A stretch of 64,000 bases of DNA from Berberis thunbergii (taxonomy: Eukaryota > Streptophyta > Magnoliopsida > Ranunculales > Berberidaceae): assembly GCA_003290165.1 (NCBI GenBank), contig QNQO01000796.1, positions 186,001-250,000 on the forward strand. Reading direction: 5' to 3'. Under the pieces are notes generated by a model. It saw only the letters and a program-made list of their open reading frames with translations. It was not told where the DNA came from and did not search any database. Each line of letters starts with the position of its first letter. Position 1 is the first letter of the stretch. The position numbers and the translations under genes are program-made. Below are positions 46,430 through 59,316 of the stretch, piece after piece.

Positions 46430-49400
46430 GTACCAATGGCATCTTCAATAAATTACAGTTCAGATGTAGGCCTCCAAAGAGATGCACTAGGAACTTTTGG
46501 ACTATCTACCCAAACTCTAATAGCATTAGGACCCAATGGAACAAAATGAACAACCTGATTTGAATCACTTGAAAACCAACGTCCTTCAGCAACTACTGGT
46601 CCTGAACCACTAACATCCAACAATTTGCACTTTTTATTTGGGACGGTGTTCACACTCTAACAACAAGTCAAACAAGACAACTACATTAAATTGACGAATC
46701 ACTTTACTAATAGATTTCTGAAGATATATATATATATATTTCTACCACAATACACTTGATTTTCCATCAGAATATAAAAAACGTTAACACATCGTATGCA
46801 TGCCAACAATATTCAAAGTGCACCAATTGTTGTTTTAAAAAAGATATTTAGGTTATAAGTATATAACATTGCTTTGAAAAAAAACACACCAAAAGAAACA
46901 CAAAGTCATATACACGTATTACTTTTGGCTTGAACATACAGGTAGTGCTGAAAAGCTTGAAAACATACAATAATTTGATCACAACATACACAAAACTGAT
47001 GCACTAAACCTCTGCACATTAAACATTAAAGTAGGTTCAATTATGCATTATTTATTCCAATCACATTTAACTTACCGAAGGATAGGATTCATTTTCGACT
47101 TCCTGATTTTCAGGTACTTTTTCCAAAACAACTTTGTTAGCAGGCCAAGCTATAGTATAAACAACGACATCTTCATTGCATGTCATATTAGATGTAGGCC
47201 TCCATAAAAATGCTTCATGATTTTTTGAAATATCTACCCAAACAATCATGGCATTAGGTCCAAGAGGAATATCATTGATCAACGTTTTGGATCACTCGAA
47301 TGCCAACGTCCTTCTGCCACTATTTCATCTTTTCCACTCCAATAAAACAATGTGCACTTGTTCCTTGAATTGTTGTACTTACTCTATCAAGAAAGAATGC
47401 ATAAAAAATAGAAATTATATACACAAACATACAACTATTTAAGTTACACAAATACATGATATAAATACCAAAACAATCAATAATTATCTTACCAAAGGCG
47501 TGTCAATGTTATCTTGTTCAACAGAATGTTGATCTGGTAGCAAAATAACTTTCTCAGCAGGCCATGCTATCGATTTACCCTGAGCTTGTTCTATACAAGT
47601 CATACTAGATGTAGGCCTCCATAGGAAATCATCTGGTTTAGTTGGGATATCAACATAAACTTTGATTGCATTAGGACCCATAGGAATTTTATTGACAAGC
47701 TCTTATGGATCCTTTGATATCAAATGTCCTTCAGCAACGATTTCCTTTGTTCCACTCCAATCTAACAACTTGCATTTCTCTAGTGACTTGGTGTTGACAC
47801 TCTTCAATTAATCAATACAAACATTACAATTGAAGCAAATTTAGGTTGAAGATTAATGCCACAATATTGAAACTAATTGTACCACTGCATATGTTTTGTC
47901 CTCTTCTCCACTTTGTTGAATCTAACAACACAACAAACAATTAATAAAAAAATTAATGACTAAGCTGGAATTTTACTTATTCACTAATCACATATCAAAC
48001 TTGCCTTGTTTTTCGATAATGTGTTCACCAAGTTCTCCAAATGTTGGATCATGTCGTGCATGATAGTTTGTTGCTCTTGCATCTTGGCCACATGTTTGTC
48101 CTTAGTTTGAAAAAATGCCAATTTTTTGATGGTCATTCCTCTTCCCATTCCTCTTAGTCGTCCAGGTTTATCATTTCCTAAGACTTTGGAAAGAGCATCT
48201 TCGCTCACATTTGTTGTTGAGTTCGATGGTGAATCACTTTCAGCTTCGTTTAGCTTCTCCTATATAATTCAACACATATAATAACATAATGTATGGTTTC
48301 AGAAACTATACAAAATTACACATAATTTTACATTACAAATAACATTTAACTCACAATGGTTTCGTAAACTCCTGTATTTACTGGTTTACCATCTTTTCTG
48401 GTGCGTGACTTAATCCATACTTTAACCCTAGATACAGAAGATGGCTCGGTACTATTCTTTTTCTATATGAAAAATAAATTGATATCAGGTTTTGAAAAAT
48501 TAGTAATTCAACCTACAAAATTATTTTCACCACAGCATAAGAATGCATATGAATATGAAATATGTATCACTATATCTTCTGCCAATCGAGTCAATCCTTT
48601 TCGGCTGCATGTGTGTGGGATTTGCTTACGCCTGATTGCTTTATATTTATCACTTATAGCCTGAAATTGTATTACTTTAGCATGATTTTAACTGAATTAT
48701 AATCTTTCACCATATATTATAATATTACAACTAGTTTTAAAACATACCTTAAATGTTGGACTAGTTTTTGTCTTGACAAACTTTATCCACTTTGCTCTAC
48801 TTTGAATGTTATTAGGTTGAAGCTGAAGTCTTTCTTTCTTATTAGTTGCCTTTTGTATTTGGCTGACTAACCGTGATTTCGAGGCTCTCCATATACATCC
48901 CATCGATTTAAATACGATAGCCTTTTTCCATTCTGTATCCAAGTCGAATCTTGCCTGGAGTTTATATAAAATTATCACTAAGCAACTCAACATTGGTAAT
49001 TTTACTGTAAGAGTTCTATCACAACTTCTGTAAACTGAAATGTACATGTCATTGAAGATGATGAATAGCAAGCAATTCAACTAACTATAAATATTTACAA
49101 TTATGCCATGAATTATAACTGCTCACATAAAAGTGAAAAGTCATTTGCATTTTTTATATAAAACAAAAGTACTGTTAAGAGAGAGGATAGAGTAATGGTT
49201 CATAATACCTGAATTGATTTCCACAAGATTACTTTAATGTCATTACCAAACTTCCTCCAATCGCATAATATTACATGTACGTGCTCTCCTACAAGTGGGC
49301 CTAAATAAGAAGACAAACTAACTGACCCCTTTCCACATGGTTCACCTTTATCAGTAAATTCAATATGAACTCGACTTCCAGGCTCTACAACAATATCTTT

Positions 49401-49750
49401 CATTTTGGTTGGACCCCTAGCTTTCTTAAGTCCTATCAGGTCTGCAATTGACTCTTATGATGCTGGTGCATTTTTTCGACCATTTCTTTGGTCGCCGATG
49501 GTTGTATATGTTGGAGGTTAGGTTCTTGACTCTCATGTTGTTGGATCAAAGTCTGTTGACATGCTTTTGGACATTTTGATACATTCTTATCCGTTCCTTG
49601 AGAGCCCTTGGATGTTTTTGTGGGTATCAAAGCACGTTTCCTTTTGTGAGATATGTCGTTCTTCTTAGCTTCAACACAATTGTTGTTCACCTGTTTAAGA
49701 AAAAAAAATAAGACTTTCAGTATATGTAATGCATTAATAACCTTAATCAT
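46430..49750 (-). pseudogene. TnpA-like gene (Transposase_24 and three DUF8039-type repeats), decayed
   Basis: Exon-like blocks on the minus strand are, in order: 49436-49750 (basic, Gln-rich N-terminus); 49200-49403 (KDIVVEPGSRVHIEF and HVILCDWRKFGNDIK); 48697-48960 (FDLDTEWKKAIVFKSMG and WIKFVKTKTSPTFK) joined to 48577-48660 (AISDKYKAIRRKQIPHTCSR), the Transposase_24 pattern; 48000-48240 (GNDKPGRLRGMGRG, then a coiled stretch); and three copies of a block with GPNA-x(3)-VD-x(8-10)-LWRPTS at 47484-47780, 47067-47330 and 46450-46650, followed in two of them by IAWP. CACTA TnpA-type proteins bind the subterminal repeats. Frame breaks and missing splice agreement suggest it is dead, but the motifs are well preserved. 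Confidence 0.75.
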
Positions 49751-49999
49751 ATAATGAAAACAAAAAAAGAGACAACATATGACATATGTGTAACTAATCT
49801 AAAAACAAAGACACACTTTTGATAAAGGCAGTCAAAACGCAAGCTAAATCAAGATGAAGGTTAAGAACATATATTACACAAGTATGCCCTGACAATTCTC
49901 CCTCACATATCTAACTTCGCCACTAGATTCCTCAATGTCCATGTCAACTTCTAGTGGTATTGAAGCTTCTGCACTTACGTCATCAGCCTCTAACTCATG

Positions 50000-52900
50000 G
50001 AAACCTTTTGGTGGTGCCTTCATGACAACATACCAATTAGAGGAATTGTCTTCTCTTAAATAAAATACTTGTTTTGCTTGAAATGCTAAAATTTATGAAT
50101 CTCTTGCAAATGATACTTGACAATGATGGAGGTTCACGAGGGTAAATCCATCTTCAACTTAACACCATTACCTTTGTTTGCCCAATGACACCTAAAGACC
50201 GGAACATAGAATACATGATAGTCTAGTAATATTATATCCGTCAATATTCCATAGTAAGTAACCCAATTATATGATGGTTGCCTCATAAATAATCCCACTG
50301 TTTTGGGTTTCCCGATCGACATCTTTTGTGTGAAAACGATGCCCATTGATAATATACCAAGAAAAAGATAATGCACTATTTTATTTTATTTTTAATTTTT
50401 TTTTTTCTGTGGACCATATGCGATCCATTTCAATGTGTCCGAGTCGGCTTTTGAATCAATAGAAATCTGTTAAAGTGCATAAATTAAATGAAGAAATACA
50501 AGGTAAGTAGGTACTTATTAAATTAAACACAAAATAAGGTAATAAAAAAAACCTGAAAGATTTAATCGAACCTTATTTTTTTATCCATTCTGCAGATTTT
50601 TCATTATGTTTATTCCAAAGTAAGGTTGCATCGTGTGTAAGACGTTTGTTTGATTCTTGTAAATCCTCCAAGTGCATGATAGTCGGAGAGAAAACTGAAT
50701 AAGTAAAATGGTTATGGTGTAATGATATAGATCTGACATTTGTGAATTTCATTTTACTTACTCTAAATATGGATCCACCACAGCTATATTCATCAACACA
50801 ACAAGATGTGCAAGTTTTTTTCTCTATCGCTTAGTGTGATCGATGTCGCTCTAGAAATTGGACAGCCTTCCAAAATAACTTCATTCGCAAAATCATTATT
50901 GCGAACTTCTTTTTCCTCTACTTGTATTGATTTCTTTAGAAATTCGCTACAAAACCTTATGCACTCTTCTGTAAGATATGATTCAGCGATACACCCATTT
51001 AGCCGTGTAGGGTTCCTAACGTAATCTTTTAGTGTTTCATATATTTGTACATAAATAATAACTTATAAGATATTCAACATATTATGCTTCAAATAGAACT
51101 ATTCAAAATAAACAAAAAAAAGAATGAAGGATTCCTTACCTCTCAAAGGGATACATCCAGCGAAAATGAACAGGTCCACATAATCTAACTTCTCTTCGTA
51201 GATGAACCATTAAGTGTACCATAATATCAAAAAAGGAAGGTGGAAAAACCTTTAGAGCATGCACACAGTTTCAATGACATTTTTTCCAATATTTCTAATT
51301 TATCTCTATCTATAACACGCTGACACAACATATTGAAGAATGCACATAACCGAAGTACATTTCTAGGCCCTTTTGGAAGTAATCCTTGTAAAGCAACCGA
51401 CAGCAACTGTTGCATTAGAACATGATAATCATGGGACTTCAGGCCAATGATCGTGCATTCCTCACAAGATACACACCTCCCAATGTTTGAGCAATAGCCA
51501 TCAGCTCCTTATCATGTAAATCGTTATGAGCATTAACCCCATCTTTTGACTTTCCACAGTGCAACATTGTGCCTATAATGCTTTCACAAACAATTTTTTC
51601 TACGTGCATTACATCTAAATTATGACGTAATGGAAATTCCTACAAAAACATGAAGGTAACCATTAATACTTATTTTTTTAGACCATTACTGAATATGAAA
51701 AAGCAAAGCGATTAAAGACATAAAAACTAATTTCCCAATATGGTAAATCGAAAAATATTCACCTTTTCTTCCACCTTGATAGCTCATCATGATCATCATC
51801 GTCGTCGTTGCCATCAACGTCATCATCACCATTATCATCAGCATCATTGGCATTATCATTTCTTTTTCTTTTTTTGTTATGACATTTTCCAAAATCATTT
51901 GGAAAATTCTTGAGAGCAATAGAAATGTTTCGACCAGTCAAGATTCTAGGCTTCCTTCCATGTTCCATATTGTTATCAAACCAAACATTTTTTCATCGAT
52001 ATTCATGTGTAGGTGACAAAAATTTCCTATGACCCATGTATGCAAATTTCTTACTATGCGTTAACCATTTGTAATGTGTATTTTTGCCACAAAAATGACA
52101 TGCCTTTTTACCTTTTGTACAACATCTAGTGAGGTTTCCATATGCTGGAAAATCACTTATGGTCCATAGTAAAATTGCTCTAAGATTAAAAGTATTTCAA
52201 CCAAACGCATCATAGGCCTCCACTCAATTGTGCCACAAATGTTGCAAGTTTTCTATAAGTGGCTGTAAGTAGACGTCTATGTCATTTCCAGGTTGTTTTG
52301 GACCCCGAATCAGTAGCGTTAACATGATATTCTCTTTCTTAATGCGCAATGCAGGAGGCAAGTTGTAGTTAACTAGCATCACTGGCCAACAACTGTATTT
52401 AGAACTTAATATGGAAAAAAAGGATTAAAACCATCAGTAGAAAGACCAAGTCTGAGATTGCGTGGATCAGCTGCAAACGATTCCCATTTATCATTAACCA
52501 ATTCCCATGTTACGGAATCAACAAGGTGCCGCATTTTTCCATATTTGCTTTTATTATTGAAATGCCACCTTAAATCTGCAGCCGTTTTTTTCAGACCTAA
52601 ACATCATTTTGAAGGAATACCTTTTCTAATCTCTTCGGTCCTATTATTTTTCTTCCATCTTGAAGCACCACATCTAGGACAATTGTCCAAGTCCTTGTAC
52701 TCTTTTCTAAATAGACAACAATCGTTCTCACAAGCATGAATCTTTTCATAACCAATCTCAAATGACTTGAGAAACTTTTTATCCGAGTAAAACGACTTCA
52801 AAAGTACATTTTCCTGTGGAAGCATGCCTGCCAATGTCTCAAGAAGCTCACTAAAACTTTTATCATACCATCCACTTTGAATTTTAAGTCGATATAAAGC

Positions 52901-53330
52901 TACAATGGCTGATAGCTTGTTATAATTTGAAAAGTTCGGGTACAAAGGGGTTTCTGCATCTTTTAGTTTTGCTATAAAATCATTAGCATGTATGTATCCA
53001 GTAGGCTCAATGTAGTCTTAATTAACCAACTGAGTAGGCTTCATATATTCTTCATCAAAAAAGTGGACAGCTCTATATAAGTTATTTGTCTCATCGTTCC
53101 ACATTTTTTCAAGAAAGTTTTCATCAATAATTATCTGCTCCCCATGCTCATACCAATCTTTACTTTGTTTGTACTTGGCATCCATTCCCCTTGTAACCAA
53201 ATGTTCCAACAGTACTACACACTGATGCTCTACATTGCGACAATCTATGCAAGGGAATAAGATCATTTTAGAATTTCCCAAGTTGTTTGTAACTATTTTC
53301 ACAAAATTCCATGCTCCTTTCTCGTACTAG
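50000..53330 (-). pseudogene. TnpD-like transposase gene (TNP2, DUF4218, DUF4216), decayed
   Basis: From the N-terminus (minus strand): a Transpos_assoc-like block near 53330-53130 (ILFPCIDCRNVEHQCVVLLE); then 52945-52600 with LYPNFSNYNKLSAIVALYRL and KIHACENDCCLFRKEYKD; then TNP2 at about 52560-52240 with FAADPRNLRLGLSTDGFNPF; a GHRKFL block near 52040; RHNLDVMHVEK near 51620; the DUF4218 block at 51510-51150 (LLPKGPRNVLRLCAFFNMLC and LCGPVHFRWMYPFE); and the DUF4216 block at about 50376-50000 (YYGILTDIILLDYHVF). This is the full domain order of the CACTA transposase. In-frame stops (for example near 52612) and several frame shifts break it, so it is not functional as it stands. Confidence 0.85.
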
Positions 53331-53339
53331 GGATCAACT

Positions 53340-54810
53340 CTATGACAAGAAAGACAAGAAAAACCTATTGCTCTAAGACCTCTGACTTTTCAAATTTTGT
53401 AATAAATATCTAACTACGCACAACTAATTTTGTACCTGTGAATACCCACCCAACCTTTATTCAGCATCATATATTCCTGTAGTACTCAGCCCAACAAATT
53501 CTAAAATTCAAACAAATAACTACTTAAACCTTCATGGGGTAATTGAAATTTTCATATATATATATATAAGCAGTACTTGAAGACAAGTCCAATTTCATAT
53601 ACTAAATAGATATTCATATCAGTTCTGAAAGCATTACAAACTGACAACATAAATGTTAAACACAAAGACATAAATTAAATTCAGACAACACAGTTAAATA
53701 GAGTACACTCAATTCTTCTCAGACTACCCTAATATGTACCTCTTATTCCTTAAACTCAAAGCCAATAAATTCTAACCAATGACCACATTGAAACTAAAAC
53801 AATTCAGAAGAGTAATAGTTAGGCACAATATAGATAAAGATCCAAGAATTTCTAAAAGACATTGGTTAAGAACATCGGGTCCCTATAGTTCTTAATCATA
53901 GAACCAACTTAGATGATCTCCTTATCTATGAACAATGGCAATAAGATGTTCTATCCAAATGAATATTGGAATGAAAGAAAAGTTTATTTTTATTTTTTTT
54001 GACAATCCAAAAGAGTGCTATGCATTAATAGTTAAGCTTTTGCAGTAAGATCTTTTAAGTAATGTTTATCAGACTATCTAGTTTGACAATCATCAAACAA
54101 TGACAGTTCATAACATCCACAGTAGTTGTCATATTGACTTAATTAACCTTACTAAAATTACCAATTAGTATAACCCACAAGACAAAGGCTCTGAAACACA
54201 GACACTTCATCAGTATGCCCTTCACGCATGTTGGACATGTCATGAAAGTGTCTGGAAGCTCTGATTCAGTCAGACATATTGTGGACACTTTTTCGCACTT
54301 TTACAACATTTATAGTCGTGGTACAAATAACTTATGTGCACCCCGTCCCTCCTATTTTTCCATTCAGTTTCTCCAATCCCTAACCATATAACTGAGCTTA
54401 GACTTGAGAGAAATCACAACAAACTATTTTGAAAAATGAAGGTTGGGCAAGCTACAACATGGACTTTTCTTTTGATTTTTTGGGCATTGCTAGCATAAAA
54501 GACTATGTAAATGAAAGATTGAAGTATTTTAAAGGACAAACAAATTAATATTAATGCCAGTATAGTACAATTTTGGTTTATGAATTATTTGTTAACTTTG
54601 AGTCATCTATTTCTTTGTTTGATATGCTTTTTGAACCATTGACCATTTTACTTATATTCTTCAATGCATTAAACATTTTAAAATATAATTAAATTACATA
54701 GTTACCATGTCTATGTCGTAGTTTTATGAGATTCCTCGTGTCATCATGTCTATCCTTTCAGAACAAAGGAATACAAAGACGATTAAACATCATTAGAAAA
54801 TACAGTTTGG
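53340..54810. other. gene-free interior of the large CACTA
   Basis: No gene is recognised. The DNA is AT-rich with a short TA run near 53555-53568. It lies between the TnpD-like gene and the captured acid phosphatase and may hold an intron or 5' leader of the transposase transcript. Confidence 0.4.
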
Positions 54811-54818
54811 ATCAATAC

Positions 54819-56261
54819 CTTAAAATCAGCTTGTCCCAATCACAAAATCCTGCAGTTTTCAAATTCTCCACTGTAACACGTCTCTATCTCTCGCTTCTTT
54901 CAGTCAATAAAAAAACCTTATAACCTAGTCCTAATACTTGTTTATACAGATCCAAACTGGATGCTATAGCAGGTGCCTCAACTCTTTTAACCTATTTATC
55001 AAATTCCAGGCGGTCAAAAACCTCCAAACTGCAATTTTCAATCAAAACCATATCAAAATCACTTTTCTCTTTTCCACTAAAATACTGTGATTGCAACTAG
55101 AATAAGGAAACAATTCAATGAAAAACAAAAATTTCAAATTCTCAACTTTCAATAAATTTTACCTAAATTCCTTTAATGTTCTGTGGAATTCCACAAGGGC
55201 TTGGCTAAAAAGGGCAAACTTGTCTGAGTCCAAAGCAAATAATAAATATCTCAAGATGTGCTGAAAATACAACCTTGGCTGGTTGATTTACAAATACTCA
55301 TAGTGGAACATAAGCAACCATGAAATCCCAGTATTTGTTAATGCTTTACAGACATTGGGCATGGTTTACAAAGATTTTAATGGGAAAGGGGAATACTACT
55401 TTAAGAGTTCTATTTCAGTTTCAAATTGAGCTATAAAGACTTCATTATCAGTATTTTACAAAATAGACCTTCAGATGAGGCCCTAGCTGCTCATTTGACT
55501 CCATATTTGCGGTCTGTGTAATTTTTTTAGGAGATAAATTAGTTCACAGACACGATGTTACCAGTTTTTTAAACGTAAAATTTTGTTTTGGAGAGGTCGT
55601 GGAAATGGGGGTTCATTAAGAAGTTGCGTAAAGATGTTCATGCTTGAACTTGTATGCAACACAAACTTGATAATTTGATGCCATGTCTAAAAATTTTGCC
55701 CTATTTTCGGTCAAACTAACATTCATTTTAGATTTCAATTTCATTTTTTAGGCATGCGCATATCAAATTTTAGTTTCAAGTATTTCTACACAGTATAGAA
55801 AAGAAATTGCACAAGTGAAAAATAAGAAGGAAATAAGCTCACCCATAGCCATGATCAACATAATACGGAAGATTGGACAAAAGGGTCTCATCGATATTGA
55901 AAATCCAAGCATCCTTTCAATCATCATCCAATTTCACACTCTTGGCATAAATCTCAGCCTGTTTAAAGACCATATCAATATCCTCACCATAACATTTACC
56001 CATCATATAATCCTTAACATAACCAGCGCATTTTGCCGGAATGCTCTTCCATAGGCTTAAATTATTAGCCTCACCAGCAACCCTCCAGCTATTACATTGT
56101 ATCCTTAGCTCGCCTTTCGATTCCTCTACCCGGATCAATTCTGAGTATTCAATAATCAATGGTCTGGGTAGGGTACCTGACTCGATTTTCTCATAACTGG
56201 GGACATTCTAATACGAACAACATAAAATGATTAAGGTGATAATGAACCTATAATTGATCAT
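54819..56261 (-). pseudogene. captured acid phosphatase / VSP-like gene fragment (two exons, own signal peptide)
   Basis: The minus strand starts at an ATG (56261-56259) with a hydrophobic leader, MINYRFIITLIILCCSY, then an in-frame TAG, then the mature part. That part reads SWRVAGEANNLSLWKSIPAK and KCAGYVKDYMMG, the class-B plant acid phosphatase/vegetative storage protein pattern of the HAD family. The HAD box reads FNIDETLLSNLPYY, where family members have an Asp nucleophile instead of the Asn seen here. A TGA interrupts just upstream (after KLDDD). Exon 1 ends at 55843 (GTGAGC donor). Exon 2 (54819-55028) reads APAIASSLDLYKQVLGLGYK and FLLTERSER, with two more stops. The last exons are missing. 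Confidence 0.82.
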
Positions 56262-56461
56262 GGCACCGGAAATAGAAATGGAAATGGAAATGAAAGAGGG
56301 ATTAGTTTATTCAAGCATCTACAATAGAGGTTTTTGCGAGAATGAGGTTCAAAGGGATGGGATTCGTTTCTTGATCTAGAAAGAAAGAAACCCTAGAAAC
56401 AGTTTTTCCCTCTTTCTGGTTTTTTGGTTGGGGAGAGATGAAATGGAAAAAGAGGGAATTG

Positions 56462-56469
56462 GTATTTAT
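56462..56469 (-). promoter_or_regulatory. TATA box upstream of the captured acid phosphatase
   Basis: TATAAATA on the minus strand lies about 200 bases upstream of the ATG at 56261 and is followed by a CT-rich leader. It suggests that the donor promoter was captured with the coding part. Confidence 0.5.
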
Positions 56470-56687
56470 ATGTTGGTTGGTCTGTGTGTCTGTCCGACCG
56501 TTGAATTAGTTTATTCAACATACTAATTTTATGAGACTTTTTTTAGAATTTTTTTTCTTAAATGAAAATATTTTTATCGTGATTATATTATAAAAAAAAT
56601 CTAATGTTTTGGGATATTTGAGATATTGTTGATTTAATCGCTAAACCAACCCAAAGAACTTTTTGATCTAGTTCGTGGTGGGAAAAC

Positions 56688-56850
56688 TAGGGGTGGGCAC
56701 GGTTCGGATCCAAATTTTGAGGAACCTAACTCGAACCGTTTAAATTTTAACCATTCTGGTCTGGATTGGTTCCATCATTTTGATTGTTGAAACCGAACCT
56801 AACTCAAACCGTTTAGAACGGTTCAATCCCACTGTTCCTGACTTCCTATT
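56688..56850. mobile_element. possible truncated hAT-like MITE in the large CACTA
   Basis: CTAGGGGTGGGCACGGTTCG is a very common left end of plant hAT-like MITEs, and the following bases repeat AACCGTTTAAATTTTAACC and ACGGTTC in both orientations. I could not find the matching right end, so it is listed as truncated. Confidence 0.4.
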
Positions 56851-57469
56851 TTGAAAAATTAATTAAGTAAAAACTATGATCTTACATTAGCTATAAGTAC
56901 CTAAATTAAGTGGTGGGTCTTCCTTTCATTATAGGTTTAACAAACGACAAATTAAATCCAGGCAAGATTAGATCGGAAAATACTTTTCTTTTCCAAATAT
57001 AGAATCAAATTTTGGACTTCCAATATTGAAACTCGAAATCAATACGATCTTGCTTTAGTCCCATAGTTGTGTTCTAAAAACATGGAATTAGTTTGTTACT
57101 GTCGATGTTCTTTGTGGAAAGCCATTAAGATAAAATAGCTAAAGATTGCATTACCACTGCAAACAATATAGAAGTATTCCATCAGAAAGTTAATTACAAA
57201 GGCAACATAAACTCATATTATGAGATGACCGAAACTCATATTTTGTTCATTTTTCAATTAACCACTCATGAAATTGGAAAATCCAGATGATACATATCAC
57301 TTAGGGTTCGTACAAACACAAAAGAAAGAACTAGATTAATTCAGTAACAATGGCAAACCCAGAATCAATAACTCACCAAAACTGGCATAACCATTAACGA
57401 TACGCAATACCCGCATACATAACTCCATAAAATCAATGAAAATTAAAAGGAAAGAACCAATCCAATACC

Positions 57470-57660
57470 TTGACAATTTGGGCGCCCTGGACAGATTGAA
57501 AATGCAAACCTTTGGAGAGCATAGATCGGCCAAGTAAACCGGCACCAAGAGACAAGAGCTGCAAAGTGCAGAGAGAGGATAAGTGAGAAATAAAATCAGG
57601 CACAGAAAGATGAAAACCACACACAAGAATATCCTCTGCTTTCGTCAAATGCAAAGCAAG
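57470..57660 (-). pseudogene. unidentified exon-like fragment in the large CACTA
   Basis: The minus strand reads LLSLGAGLLGRSMLSKGLHF and QSVQGAQIVK and is followed by a GT donor-like GTATTGG. The composition is protein-like, but I do not recognise the family. It may be a further captured piece. Confidence 0.4.
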
Positions 57661-57699
57661 GAATCAAACGTCACAATAGATATCTTTTCATCCTCTTTT

Positions 57700-59316
57700 A
57701 GGATTTCAATGATTTCAAAGCCATCCATTAACAAAAACAATACATGCAAAGTTAGTTAACAACAACACAGAAAATCGGATCTCAATCAATTGTTTTTATC
57801 AAATGTTCCATCAAATCAAATCTCATCTGAAATGACCTTCAATTTGGCTAAAGCTCTCACCTTTCCATACTCAAACTACACAAACTCAAAACATGTGAAA
57901 TGATGGAAGAAAAAAAGCAATAAAACAAATTCTGATATCCAAATATCCAATAGAAACACAAAATCTATACGATCTAACATAAATTGATCACTAGAACAAA
58001 GGAGATTACTCGACTATCAATAACATAAATCAATACGATCTAACATAAGTAGGATTCTTTAAGTTGGGTGTTTATCTTATCTACTTTTAATCAGCAACAT
58101 AGGTTTTTAATGGATCAGAGATGCGCTTACTATTAAGTGCTTCACAAAAAAAATGCTTAGTCAGTGTTTGTTCTGACTTCTGAGTAATGATCTAAAGCGA
58201 ACTTAATTTTAAACATGGGGCATATGAAAACGGACTATGTAAAGTGTCTTTTTTTTACTTGTTAGAACGAAATGTGGTCAATTCTTCATCACATTTCGAC
58301 AAGTACCCCTATCATCAAGTGATTAAGGTTGGGAAAAAAATAGTAACAATAAATTGAACATGTCAACCAATTGGTTTTTTGAGATTATTTAGAGAAAAAA
58401 TGAACTTACAATCTGAAGCAAAAAAAAAAAAAAAACACAAAATTCAGTACAAGCCCAATTAAAAACCAAATCTCCCTTCTTCTAGTAAAATCACAAAGCA
58501 CCCCTTACAATCTGAAGAAGAAAAAACACACACACACACAAATTTAGAACTGGACTGATCGAGACCCAAAGCAGAACTCCATCCCGACTACTTCTCCATC
58601 AACACCAATAAAAAACATAAAATCATCATCAAAAGCAAAAATCCCTAAAAACAAAATCAGAAAAACCTAAAACACAAAAAATGATGTTCATCTAAACAAA
58701 AAACTAAGAAGGGACAAAAACAATCACAGATCAGAACAAAGCAAACTAGATGGGAACCAAACAACCACCAATCTCACAGATTCAACAAATAAAATTCACA
58801 AGAATCCAACTTACAGAGAGCTTCAATCTGGGATGGAAGTATACAAAGATTCTTTAATCAGAATCCCTAATTTATGCAAGATGAAGAAGATGAAATAGTG
58901 AAGAAGTAGTGAGTAGCAGAGGCAGAGTGAAGTGGAGGTGAAACGACGAAGTGACAGAGAGCGAGAGAGATCAGGCGATGCAACAGAAAGCGTGAGAGAT
59001 CAGGTGACGGTGAGAGGAGAGGTGATGGCGAGAGAAGAGCTAGAGAGATCAGGCGAGGCGAGGTGACGGCGAGAGGAGAAACAAGGTGGGAGAGCTGCGT
59101 TTGTGAGGGAGAGCTGTGTTGCGTTTGTGAGGGAAAGTTGCGTTTGAGGGAGGATATGAAAGCGTGGGTCAAAAACGCGCGGTATAATTTTCGCTCTCCC
59201 GCTTTCTTTTTCCTTAGCGTTTTAAAAGGGTAACGAAATTAAACTTGGGTTTTTGATAGCACAAGTCTAAAAAACGCTATGTGCATGTGCTATTAATAAA
59301 CCCTTGTGGTGTAGTG
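57700..59316. other. right interior and end of the large CACTA
   Basis: Mostly AT-rich and gene-free. A GA/CT-rich stretch at 58860-59170 yields a Ser/Pro/Leu-rich minus-strand frame that I take as low-complexity. Subterminal GCTATGTGC/AAACGCTAT motifs approach the right end. Confidence 0.5.

Larger units (their letters stand above)
40432..59316 (-). mobile_element. 18.9-kb CACTA (En/Spm) transposon with decayed transposase genes and captured gene pieces
   Basis: Both ends are the perfect 13-bp inverted repeat CACTACACCACAA, flanked by GCT (40429-40431 and 59317-59319). Subterminal AACGCTATTGT/GCTATTGTAA motifs recur at both ends. The host segment A is split exactly at these borders: 40421-40431 joins 59320 onward, as in the intact copies at about 22755 and 32870. 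The interior carries TnpD-like and TnpA-like genes on the minus strand, both broken, and exon-like fragments of biotin synthase, a heavy-metal ATPase and an acid phosphatase. The element is probably immobile unless helped in trans. Confidence 0.92.

Noticed and set aside
58867..59172. 101-codon Ser/Pro/Leu-rich minus-strand ORF
   Set aside because: Low-complexity GA/CT-rich DNA near the right end of the large CACTA; no domain and no splice context.
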